Assembly (NCBI GenBank): GCA_947501115.1 | Contig: CANMVX010000006.1 | Span: forward strand, 1 to 64,000 | Origin: Haliscomenobacteraceae bacterium | GTDB lineage: Bacteria > Bacteroidota > Bacteroidia > Chitinophagales > Saprospiraceae | DNA length: 64,000 nucleotides | Direction: 5' to 3' | Part shown: positions 18,823 through 27,187 of the stretch, one piece after another | Numbering within the stretch: position 1 is the stretch's first letter | How the letters are laid out: each line of letters starts with the position of its first letter | Notes under the pieces: model-generated | The model's input: the letters and a program-made list of their open reading frames with translations, nothing else | Told to the model about the DNA's origin: nothing | Database searches by the model: none | Translations under genes and position numbers: made by a program

Positions 18823-21801
18823 TTATTCTTCATCATCATCTTCCTCACTTAGTAAATCTAAAAACTCATCCTGAGATAAGGTTCCCGTTGCAAACTGCCT
18901 TACTAATTGTTTTAAGTGAGTCATAGCGGCTTCAATAGAAGCAGCACTCATATCCCACTGATTAATCAGGTTTAAATAGAAGTGAACGATAGCTTCAATA
19001 GCCTCATCCTGAGTTACTTTTCTCCAATCCTTGAGATCTAAGCCCAACAGTAGATTTAGCAATCTTTCTACGACGTAACTGATGGCAATAGCCTCTCTTT
19101 TTTCTCCAAATTCTATTTTTTCAAGCAGTTCAGATCTTTCCTGAGCCATTGGAAGGAGCGCCTGAAATAGGAGAGAGACCAGCAAATAGGGGATTCTTCT
19201 CCCTCCACTTTTCGCATCAACCGCTTGTAAAATAGCATCAAGAACTTGATGGATATATTCGTCTTCCACCCATTCCGGTTGCTCTACTACGCCTTCAAAT
19301 ATAATTTGAACTAAATCAAGAATCTGGTCCTCACTTAATTTTATAGTGTATCTTCCATTTTTGCGTTCCATACTTATGGCTGTCGCAAATTGCTGCAAAG
19401 CCTCTATAAGTAAATGGCGGAATTGTGTATCATTTACCTCTAATAAAATGGTTAATCTTCCAGCACTTTCTTCAAATAGGTTTCGAAGAATCTCTAAACC
19501 TATCTCCGGATGATCAATAGATAAAAGATGAATGGCTCCGGCTGATTCCTGTGCAATTTCTCTTAATCCTGGTGCCTCTTGTATTAATTCAGGTTGCGTC
19601 GCAATGGCCAGTAACACTGCCTCAACCAATTCGTCGGTCTGGTCTTCAATAATGCCATTGGACAAATCTAAGCCTACCGCATCAGATAAAATAAGTTCTA
19701 AAATAGCTAAGCCAGTGGTGTTTGGATTTTCAGAAACCAAATCTTCAATGGCATAAGCGATGACGTCCATTAATTGCTTGGTTTTATGTAAGCCAGCTCT
19801 CTCTCCTGGAGGAAATAACCAGGCAATTACTAAATTAAAGGCATGCTCTAATACTGTTTTTTCTGAAGGAGATTCACCGTACTGTATCCTATCCATTAAA
19901 TGCGGACTTCTTTCTATCGCCTCCAGTTCGGACTCAATGACCTGGGTGAGTAAGTCATACCCTAAGCGTTGATCCGCGGGTATTTTCGATAAGGTGCGGA
20001 ATGGAATGGCCAATACCTCTCTAATCATTGGGTTACCTTCAAATGAGGTAGTCAACCAGTTAGGATTTTTTATAACGGCATCCAGCAATAATTCTACGAA
20101 GGAAAGTAATTGCCCCGGGGTTAATTGAGGGTGCTTTGAATTGGATGTTTCATTGGCAGACAGGGCAGCTAAAATTTCCCTCAATCCTGCAATAAGAAGA
20201 TATTCTTCTTTCCCATTTTCTAAGGATACCCTCAGGTTTAATTGTAAAGCAGATTTTTCTAAAATCATGCGTGTTAACTCAGGTAGGAGGTTGAGTTGCT
20301 GAATTTTTGATTCTTTCAATGCATCGGAAACGCCAGAGAACAAGTCATCCCATGTATTTTCTGCCGCTATAAGGTGCGGATGTTGTGAAAATAAAGCCAA
20401 TGCAGCTTCTACCATTTGATCGGCCCATTGACGATCAAAACCATACCTGAACCCAAATCCTGTGTCAGGGGAAACGATGATTTTTATAAAGGTCAGACCT
20501 AACTCACTAGGGTAGGTCTGTAAAATTTCTTCTAAAGTAAATGAAATTAATGACCTGAAGAGGGCTATGTTTTTTCCCTCACTCATTTCATTCTGGCGAT
20601 GAAATGCCGCTGAAATAACTAACAATACACCGCGATCTAAAATACTTTTATTTCCAATCTTCTCTACAGTGCTTTCCCAAAGGGTTGGATTTTCAGCAGC
20701 GCATTGAAGATATTTGTCCAACAAAAAGCGTTGTAAAACATGATTGCTTTTTATGGTATCGGGTAAACTTTCTTTTATTATATCAAAACCCTGGAGTAAT
20801 TGATAAATAGGCGACGTATTTTGAGAATCTGAAGTAACTAAATAGGGAAATTTAATAATGACGTCCAATATTTTTCCGGCATTTTCAAGAAATAATTCTT
20901 TACTTTCTAAAGTATTTGAAAGAATATTTTTCTCATTAAATTGCCAGATAGCGTGCATGGCAGCACTAATAACAGGGAATTTTTCTGTTAAGTAAGCAAT
21001 ATTAACTATACCCTTTTCTAAAGAAAGAGTTAAGAATCTTCCCGCAATTACATCTTGAATTCCTTTGTTTTCTCCTTTTTTGTACCAGCTCAAGAGCGGA
21101 CTAACAGATAGTTGGTCATTTTGTTGATTTCCAGCGCTTTCAAAGGCAATACGCAGGAATACATCAAATACAAACATCCTGTCTTTTGCCTCCAGCGAAA
21201 TATGTTGATAGACAAAATAGACTCTTTCCAAAGTTAAATGTACACTCGCCTCATCTAAGTAGCGAAAAAAGGATAATCCAAGGGTAGTAGTAACGGCTTC
21301 TTTGTAAAAAAGCAGATGGGTACTTTCACCAGGAAATTCCTCCTTTTTTAAAAGGATAAAGGAGAATAATTGCTCCATCAACCTCGAGTAATGGGCGGAA
21401 TCTTGTTGAAACGAATCCGTGGCTTCGTGGGCAATTAATCCAACTTTTAATACGTCGGAAAGAATATCTTTTCCTTTGATAAAATTTTCCGGAATTAAAA
21501 AATACCGTAAAAATTCTTTAAGAAAAAGCTGGCTATTGGGGTTAAAGTGCGTTGGAAGCTTATTGAGAGCAGCCAAACTATGACCTATTAAATTAGGTAC
21601 TATGTGTTTATGATTTCCCGAAAAAGATGGATAGTTTGCCAACGGATTCAGTTCCGCGCTGCGAAAGGCAAGTAAACGGTTTTCAAATTCCTCCTGAGAA
21701 ATTTCATTATTGACAGCTTTGAACAAAGCTATTAATTCATTTTGTTTACTGATTGGCAGGGTTTTACCCCATTCCAGGAATAAGTTAATATATGAAATCA
21801 A
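18823..21801 (-). CDS. Large helical tandem-repeat protein of unknown function
   Basis: I do not recognise a family for this 992-aa protein. It has no signal peptide or membrane segment and looks almost wholly alpha-helical. From about residue 305 it consists of 261-262-residue tandem units. Equivalent prolines lie at 319 (K-F-P-Y-L-V), 580 (K-N-P-N-W-L) and 842 (E-Q-P-E-W-V). A second anchor, [ML]-V-E-A-[AV]-L, leads to prolines at 475 and 737. The third unit is partial. The ends resemble each other: [IL]-S-Q-[ED]-E-F occurs near residue 35 and again near the C-terminus, before an acidic tail D-D-D-E-E. The start is TTG, with no in-frame ATG for about 140 residues. It is the second gene of the GNAT operon. 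A scaffold or HEAT-like solenoid is possible but inferred. Confidence 0.75.
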   Translation of the reverse strand: MISYINLFLEWGKTLPISKQNELIALFKAVNNEISQEEFENRLLAFRSAELNPLANYPSFSGNHKHIVPNLIGHSLAALNKLPTHFNPNSQLFLKEFLRYFLIPENFIKGKDILSDVLKVGLIAHEATDSFQQDSAHYSRLMEQLFSFILLKKEEFPGESTHLLFYKEAVTTTLGLSFFRYLDEASVHLTLERVYFVYQHISLEAKDRMFVFDVFLRIAFESAGNQQNDQLSVSPLLSWYKKGENKGIQDVIAGRFLTLSLEKGIVNIAYLTEKFPVISAAMHAIWQFNEKNILSNTLESKELFLENAGKILDVIIKFPYLVTSDSQNTSPIYQLLQGFDIIKESLPDTIKSNHVLQRFLLDKYLQCAAENPTLWESTVEKIGNKSILDRGVLLVISAAFHRQNEMSEGKNIALFRSLISFTLEEILQTYPSELGLTFIKIIVSPDTGFGFRYGFDRQWADQMVEAALALFSQHPHLIAAENTWDDLFSGVSDALKESKIQQLNLLPELTRMILEKSALQLNLRVSLENGKEEYLLIAGLREILAALSANETSNSKHPQLTPGQLLSFVELLLDAVIKNPNWLTTSFEGNPMIREVLAIPFRTLSKIPADQRLGYDLLTQVIESELEAIERSPHLMDRIQYGESPSEKTVLEHAFNLVIAWLFPPGERAGLHKTKQLMDVIAYAIEDLVSENPNTTGLAILELILSDAVGLDLSNGIIEDQTDELVEAVLLAIATQPELIQEAPGLREIAQESAGAIHLLSIDHPEIGLEILRNLFEESAGRLTILLEVNDTQFRHLLIEALQQFATAISMERKNGRYTIKLSEDQILDLVQIIFEGVVEQPEWVEDEYIHQVLDAILQAVDAKSGGRRIPYLLVSLLFQALLPMAQERSELLEKIEFGEKREAIAISYVVERLLNLLLGLDLKDWRKVTQDEAIEAIVHFYLNLINQWDMSAASIEAAMTHLKQLVRQFATGTLSQDEFLDLLSEEDDDEE

Positions 21802-21811
21802 TGTTATTGTT

Positions 21812-22399
21812 TTATTTGTACATGTTTTTTAATAAGCCATAAACCCAGACATCGCCGCGATCGCCTGACAGTTTATAAATTTCTCCCCTGAGTTCTCCTT
21901 CACGTAAAAATCCAAATTTTCTGGCTAATGTAGGTAAGGTAAAATTTTCAGTGGATGCTTTTATGGTGATTTTATTTAAAAGAAGCTGGTTGAAAAAATA
22001 GGGAATCATGGTGCTTAAGGTATCGGACATGATACCTTCACCCATTCGGTTTTTATCTGTAAAAAATCTCAGTTCACCTATATTTTCTGGCATTCTTCTT
22101 GAAATATCAAGGTAGCCCACTAAGCATAATTTATCTTTATCCCACAAGCCAAAACTGAATGATTCCTGTTTTAACCAGGATATAATTGTTTTTCTTACAT
22201 ATAGCTCGGCTCCATCCAAAGTAGATAAAGCAGAGGTAATTACCGGAAAATATTCACTTATTAAACTATTATTTTCCGCAACGAGATCATAAAAAATCTT
22301 GCCATCGCCCTCCCGTAATCTTCTAATGAGTACCTTTTTACCTAAAACAGCTGTTTCAATATCATATAAATTAGCATCGATGAAATTTTCTGTAAGCAT
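21812..22399 (-). CDS. GNAT family N-acetyltransferase, RimJ/RimL type
   Basis: A 195-aa acyl-CoA-dependent acetyltransferase of the Acetyltransf_3 group. The sequence follows the family order: V-L-I-R-R-L-R-E-G-D (about 21-30), the beta-strand region F-G-L-W-D, then G-E-L-R-F-F, with the acetyl-CoA-binding loop in degenerate form (D-K-N-R-M-G-E-G-I-M) and finally F-L-R-E-G-E-L-R-G-E-I-Y. Substrates in the group include ribosomal proteins and small amines; none can be chosen here. I take the ATG at 22399, because the longer frame begins with TTG at 22426 and its first nine residues look unlike the family. It is the first gene of the operon with the 992-aa repeat protein. Confidence 0.82.
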   Translation of the reverse strand: MLTENFIDANLYDIETAVLGKKVLIRRLREGDGKIFYDLVAENNSLISEYFPVITSALSTLDGAELYVRKTIISWLKQESFSFGLWDKDKLCLVGYLDISRRMPENIGELRFFTDKNRMGEGIMSDTLSTMIPYFFNQLLLNKITIKASTENFTLPTLARKFGFLREGELRGEIYKLSGDRGDVWVYGLLKNMYK

Positions 22400-22558
22400 A
22401 TTTGAGGTGATTTTTAAAAAGCACAAAATAAGAACTTTCTAGCTTCTAAATCTAATTTTATATATAACCTGATAAGTTGATAAATGGTTACTTCTGTCCC
22501 ATAAATTACCTGTAAACCATAAAAATATCAACGACTTTTGCTTTTAAGTAAAGTTAGT

Positions 22559-24583
22559 ATGCGTTTTCACGAAATACCATTTCTAAAATTGTTTATTGGA
22601 TTAGTAGCAGGGATACTACTATATCCTTATTTTATCATTGAAAATATTTTAGGGCTTTGGTTGATCAGTACCCTTTTTATAGGTATAACTTTTCTTATTT
22701 ACAGAAATGATAAAGTATCAGCGCTAGTCTTTTATCCATTTTTTATCTGCCTTATTGTAGCTATTCTTTTTTTTAGAATGGCCTCTTTGAACCAAACAAA
22801 TAAAAGCACCTATATAGGCAGCCAATTATCTGCTGTTAAATTTCAGGGAACCGTACTTAGCAGTAAGTCGAGGACGAACGGCGGACATAGGTATGTTTTG
22901 GATGTCTCGAATACTTTTAATAATGAAAATACGGCTGTTACCTCGTCCGGACTCATATTACTGTATCTTTCAGCCTCCGATTTGCCCCCGTTTTCCTCTG
23001 GTTCAATCGTTCAGGGGGAAATTTATCAGCTTCTCCCTATACCAAACGCGTATAATCCAGGTTCATTTAATCAACAAAAATATTGGTCTCTAAAGAGAAT
23101 TTTTCACAAAGCGTATGGAAACAGAGCCAATTGGAAGGAAATCAAAGCTGCTTCGGGATCTTTGTTTTACAGAGATAAAGCACAACAATATATTTCTAAT
23201 ATATTAGGAAAAGCCCTAAAAGATAGTGTTTCTTTAGGACTGATGGATGCCTTGTTATTGGGAAATAAATCGGGTCTTACCTCTGATATTATGACAGATT
23301 TTAAGCGAACGGGTGCGATGCATATACTTGCCGTAAGTGGGCTCCATGTTGGAATATTAGCGGGTATCATTCAATTTATTCTTGGCTTACTTCCTGTCTA
23401 TAGTAAAAGAGGAAGAATTTTAAGTTCTGGCTTATTTATTCTTTTCCTTGTTCTTTTCGCCTGGTTAACTCATTTTGAGCCGGCAATACTCAGGGCAGTG
23501 GGTGGTTCGATTCTAATGATATTGGCCAGAATATTCCAGAAAACTGCCAACGCCTGGAATAATTTGTTTGCTATGGCTTGTTTTTTACTCCTGTTGGATC
23601 CAAACTTCTTTTTTCATATTGGGTTCCAATTATCTTTTCTGGCTGTGGCAGGGATCATAGGATTCTATAAGTCGTGGGTAGGAAGGTACACGTTTTCCAA
23701 TAAACTAATGCAGTATTTTTGGGAAATGACCGTCATGGGTTTTGCAGCTCAATGGGTGACTTTACCCCTTTTATTGTATCACTTTCAACAGTTTTCATGG
23801 CTTTTTCTGATTACAGGCTGGGTAGCTATTCCTTTATCTACCTTCATTCTTGCGGTAGCCTTACTTTATATCACAGTATCTGGCATTCCTTTGTTAAATA
23901 TTTTTATTGGTTGGTTACTCGAATTTTCTGTTTTTTTATTTCGTTGGATCATGTCCTTTTTAAGCGATGTTACCTGGGCGGTTTCAGAAGGCATTTATCT
24001 GCCAGATGCTGCAATTATCTGCCTTGTTATCATTGTTTTTCTTATAGCATTATCTATTGAATACCAAAAACGAAATGTTTTTATTATTTCCACCTGTTTA
24101 TTATTTACCCTATTTCAAGTTTCATTTTTATACTACAATAAAGAAGAACAAACCTATATTTTATCTGAAAGGGGAAATGCCGTATTAACTATTCGAAAAG
24201 GGCATTCTTTTTTTGTTTTTTCTAATAAGCCTATCGATAAAAAGCGGCAGGACATCTTGTATTTAGAAAAATGGGCGACAAAGCGTCATTATACTATTTT
24301 ACCAGAATCTGTCATTTCTTTTAATATACACCATGATACTTTTGTCCTGCTTAATGGTGAAAAGTTACATGATTTTATTCCCTTTGGCACTCATTGGTGG
24401 GTTGCAAGTTCTTTTGTCGGTCCCTGGGAAAAATGGCTGGGGGAATGTCCCCCCAAATTATTGATTTTAAATGCCGATCTACCATTTTATTTTAAACGAA
24501 AACTGCTGGATTTAGCCGAAAAACTAAACATAGAGGTTTATGATATTGGCGTGTCGGGTGCTTTTAATCTCCTGAAAAATTAA
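22559..24583 (+). CDS. comEC: ComEC/Rec2 family DNA uptake channel protein
   Basis: A 674-aa polytopic membrane protein that forms the inner-membrane channel for single-stranded DNA during natural transformation. N-terminal membrane segments and a DUF4131-like OB region (about 1-180) precede the Competence domain, with the signature G-A-M-H-I-L-A-V-S-G-L-H-V-G (about 252-265) and about eight further membrane helices to about 510. The tail (about 510-674) sits where many ComEC proteins carry a metallo-beta-lactamase-like domain, but it has no H-x-H-x-D-H motif, so it is short or degenerate. I start at the ATG at 22559; an in-frame TTG lies 21 bp earlier. It is followed after 3 bp by a helix-hairpin-helix gene, supporting a competence role. 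Confidence 0.9.
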   Translation: MRFHEIPFLKLFIGLVAGILLYPYFIIENILGLWLISTLFIGITFLIYRNDKVSALVFYPFFICLIVAILFFRMASLNQTNKSTYIGSQLSAVKFQGTVLSSKSRTNGGHRYVLDVSNTFNNENTAVTSSGLILLYLSASDLPPFSSGSIVQGEIYQLLPIPNAYNPGSFNQQKYWSLKRIFHKAYGNRANWKEIKAASGSLFYRDKAQQYISNILGKALKDSVSLGLMDALLLGNKSGLTSDIMTDFKRTGAMHILAVSGLHVGILAGIIQFILGLLPVYSKRGRILSSGLFILFLVLFAWLTHFEPAILRAVGGSILMILARIFQKTANAWNNLFAMACFLLLLDPNFFFHIGFQLSFLAVAGIIGFYKSWVGRYTFSNKLMQYFWEMTVMGFAAQWVTLPLLLYHFQQFSWLFLITGWVAIPLSTFILAVALLYITVSGIPLLNIFIGWLLEFSVFLFRWIMSFLSDVTWAVSEGIYLPDAAIICLVIIVFLIALSIEYQKRNVFIISTCLLFTLFQVSFLYYNKEEQTYILSERGNAVLTIRKGHSFFVFSNKPIDKKRQDILYLEKWATKRHYTILPESVISFNIHHDTFVLLNGEKLHDFIPFGTHWWVASSFVGPWEKWLGECPPKLLILNADLPFYFKRKLLDLAEKLNIEVYDIGVSGAFNLLKN

Positions 24584-24586
24584 TCA

Positions 24587-25438
24587 ATGAAAAATAAATT
24601 TTCTTCCTTTTTCTATTTCCCAACCTCATTGCGAAATGGATTTCTTGCGCTCTTTTTATTGGTTTGGTGTCTGTTAAGCAGGCAATTATGGGCTTTAAGT
24701 TTTTTAGACAAAGTTGAAAAAATGCCAGTTTACTCCGTATTTAAGGCGGAAAAACAGCCAGCTAGTCAGAAAAAAATACCCTTGGATTTCTATCTAAATA
24801 TCAATGAAGCGGATCTTCAATCACTGGACATATTATCTTTACCTGATTTTTTGGCCAGGCGATGGGTGAAATATTTGGAGAATGGGGGTAGTTTTAAAAG
24901 GGTAGGGGATGTTAAAAAGCTTTATGGTATGTCCGAGCCGTTATACGCTAGTATATCAAAATATTTATATGTAAAAAAAGCTGAAGAAAAGAAGCGTAAA
25001 CCTTTTTTAAAAGAAAATAGAGTTTTTCGATGTAAAACAATAGACATAAACGAAGCGGATTCTGCTCAATGGGAATCACTTTATGGTATTGGCCCTTATC
25101 TGGCCAAAAGGATTATAACTTTTAGAGAATCGCTCTGTGGATTTGTATCAGTCGAGCAAGTGAAAGAAACGTATGGATTGAGGGACTCAGTATTTCAATC
25201 CATTAAAACTTGTTTAACCATAGAAAAGATCTTGAAACCCTGTATTTCAATAAACTATACAAATCAGGATGGTCTTTCGAAACACCCTTATGTGAGGTAC
25301 AAACTAGCGAGGGCCATCTGTTTATATAGGGAGAACAATGGATTATTTCAACACATTGAGGATTTAAAGAAACTCCCCATGGTGAATGACTCCATTTACA
25401 CTAAACTATTGCCCTATATAACAATAAATAACCTTTAG
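24587..25438 (+). CDS. ComEA-like protein with three helix-hairpin-helix repeats
   Basis: A 283-aa membrane-anchored DNA-binding protein. One membrane segment (about 15-36) is followed by three helix-hairpin-helix units at about 68-125, 153-210 and 222-280. The first two start I-N-E-A-D, as in ComEA. The second has the canonical G-I-G-P-Y-L-A hairpin; the first has a poorer hairpin (S-L-P-D-F-L-A), and the third starts I-N-Y-T-N and lacks the acidic motif. ComEA binds incoming double-stranded DNA and passes it to ComEC, and placement 3 bp after comEC fits this. ComEA proteins are usually shorter, with one or two HhH motifs. It is convergent with the HMG-CoA synthase gene. Confidence 0.85.
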   Translation: MKNKFSSFFYFPTSLRNGFLALFLLVWCLLSRQLWALSFLDKVEKMPVYSVFKAEKQPASQKKIPLDFYLNINEADLQSLDILSLPDFLARRWVKYLENGGSFKRVGDVKKLYGMSEPLYASISKYLYVKKAEEKKRKPFLKENRVFRCKTIDINEADSAQWESLYGIGPYLAKRIITFRESLCGFVSVEQVKETYGLRDSVFQSIKTCLTIEKILKPCISINYTNQDGLSKHPYVRYKLARAICLYRENNGLFQHIEDLKKLPMVNDSIYTKLLPYITINNL

Positions 25439-25455
25439 GAAAACCTGGTTTACTT

Positions 25456-27003
25456 TTACATTTTTACGGTTACAGGAACTTTTGCAGGACGCCAACCGTA
25501 GCGTCTGGCGCCTTCTTTTACGCCCTTTTCGGAACAAATAGATGCTAGATAAAATTCACCCTCCACTTGTTTGATACTTTGAGTTAAATTTTCTCGGTGC
25601 AGTGCTTCATATTCATTGTAAGTAACTGCTTGCCTGTTTTCCAACTGATTAAATAATTGGAATCTATGTGTAATTTCTCGCCAGGAAGGTTGAATAGTTG
25701 CTGTAAAAACCTTTGATTTTGATCCACTGCCGTAGGCGAAGAAACCAATTCTCGCATCAGTTAATTCAATATCATTGTCCAAATCAATGGCCAGAGTACT
25801 CATTAAAGAAAGAAAAATGGAAGCAGTGTAAAGATTTCCCATCAATGAGGAGGCTCTTTCTCCCTTTTCAATTTTTTCAGCAATAAATCTTTTATATCTT
25901 TCAGTTTTAGTAATAGCGGTTAAAAATTTAGAAAAAGCTTCCTGATAGGCTGCTTCCTCCTCAAATTGTTGAGTTAATGGTTCCGTTTGACCGAGTTCCT
26001 GTATTAAAACATCATGATCACCTCTTTTTTTAGCTTCCGCATAAAATATTTCAGAAAACATTCGTCGGGCCTGATAAGCATAAGGAAGGTGGAAAATCAA
26101 TCTGCGCCAGTTATCTGTGGCTGCTTCATTTACAGGCAAGCCATTTTGTGAAATATAATGTTGCAGAGCTTCTTTGATTCTTTCCTGATAACAAGAATTA
26201 GAGTAGGGACCATCAAAAACGGGCGTTACCTTATGTATATGAACGTTGGTTTCGTTAGTATCCCAAAATCCTGACTGATCTAATTTCTGAAAAATGGCAT
26301 TTTCAAGATTATCGAAATTCATATTTTGCCCAATACCCTTTTCTTCAATTTCTGTTAATAGCTGATTTTTTTGAACCGTTCTGATAGGTTTAAAGAAATC
26401 ATGAACTGGACGTGTGGCAACCCCCCATTGTTCGTCAAAAGCGAGTAATCGTGGATTTTCTTTCACAAGAAGTGCAATGGCACCTGCACCTTGGGTATAT
26501 TCGCCAGTGGAGGCCAATTCATATTTAGCTACATCAGAGCCAATGACAATAGCCATTCTATCTTCTCCCGTTCTTACCCAGTCCAATGAATTTTGAAGGG
26601 CATCCACCGCACCTATACAGGCAAAGGTTAAATCGACCACATCACAATGTAAAAAGCAATCGGGACCATATTTTGGTGAAAAATAATGATTCAGCATATC
26701 TAAAGCGTAGGAAGCGGTAGGTTTGGAACCATCGAGGGCGCTTTCTGTACCTAAATAAATTCTTCCTATATGACTTGGATTGAGGTCGTTTTGCTCAATG
26801 AGTTTTCTTACAGCATTGGCTGCCATCGTCGCAGCATCCTCATGAACATCAGCAAGACTCATATTCGTTAATCCTAATCCTTTATTCAACTTAGCATATT
26901 CTATGTTTCTGGCAATAGATAAGTCTTCAATTTTCAAATAAATATGAGGCAGGTGGGCTGCAATATCATCAATGCCTACAGATAAAAAACTTCGTGCGAA
27001 CAT
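25456..27003 (-). CDS. mvaS: Hydroxymethylglutaryl-CoA synthase family protein
   Basis: Thiolase-fold enzyme expected to condense acetyl-CoA with acetoacetyl-CoA to HMG-CoA in the mevalonate route to isoprenoids. Likely catalytic residues are in place: Glu87 (G-T-E-S-A-L-D), Cys129 (L-T-F-A-C-I-G-A) and His305 (I-F-H-L-P-Y). At 515 aa it is longer than typical bacterial MvaS (about 390 aa), mainly through extra sequence between the Cys and His regions and about 200 residues after the His. It stands apart from other mevalonate genes, none of which are in the window. The ATG at 27003 is used. A related HMGS-like acyltransferase of a polyketide pathway is less likely, because no PKS genes are nearby. 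Confidence 0.85.
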   Translation of the reverse strand: MFARSFLSVGIDDIAAHLPHIYLKIEDLSIARNIEYAKLNKGLGLTNMSLADVHEDAATMAANAVRKLIEQNDLNPSHIGRIYLGTESALDGSKPTASYALDMLNHYFSPKYGPDCFLHCDVVDLTFACIGAVDALQNSLDWVRTGEDRMAIVIGSDVAKYELASTGEYTQGAGAIALLVKENPRLLAFDEQWGVATRPVHDFFKPIRTVQKNQLLTEIEEKGIGQNMNFDNLENAIFQKLDQSGFWDTNETNVHIHKVTPVFDGPYSNSCYQERIKEALQHYISQNGLPVNEAATDNWRRLIFHLPYAYQARRMFSEIFYAEAKKRGDHDVLIQELGQTEPLTQQFEEEAAYQEAFSKFLTAITKTERYKRFIAEKIEKGERASSLMGNLYTASIFLSLMSTLAIDLDNDIELTDARIGFFAYGSGSKSKVFTATIQPSWREITHRFQLFNQLENRQAVTYNEYEALHRENLTQSIKQVEGEFYLASICSEKGVKEGARRYGWRPAKVPVTVKM

Positions 27004-27135
27004 GTGGTGCTTGATTTATGGGAAAGGTATAAATTTAGGAATAAATTACTTTAACAAAATATTTTTTTACATGTTGGCGAAATTAGTTAAAATTATGAAA
27101 TGAAATACATTTTGTTAAACTAATATATATTTATT

Positions 27136-27172
27136 AATCCTATCATTATAAATTATTTATAATGATAGGATT
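27136..27172 (-). terminator. Long perfect hairpin, likely terminator of the M20 gene
   Basis: Bases 27136-27153 pair perfectly with 27055-equivalent arm 27155-27172 (18-bp stem) around a single central T. It lies 15 bp past the M20 hydrolase stop on the minus strand. The following minus-strand sequence is A/T-rich but lacks a continuous T-tract, so it could also act as an RNA-stabilising hairpin. Confidence 0.65.
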
Positions 27173-27187
27173 TACTACGTCTAAGAA

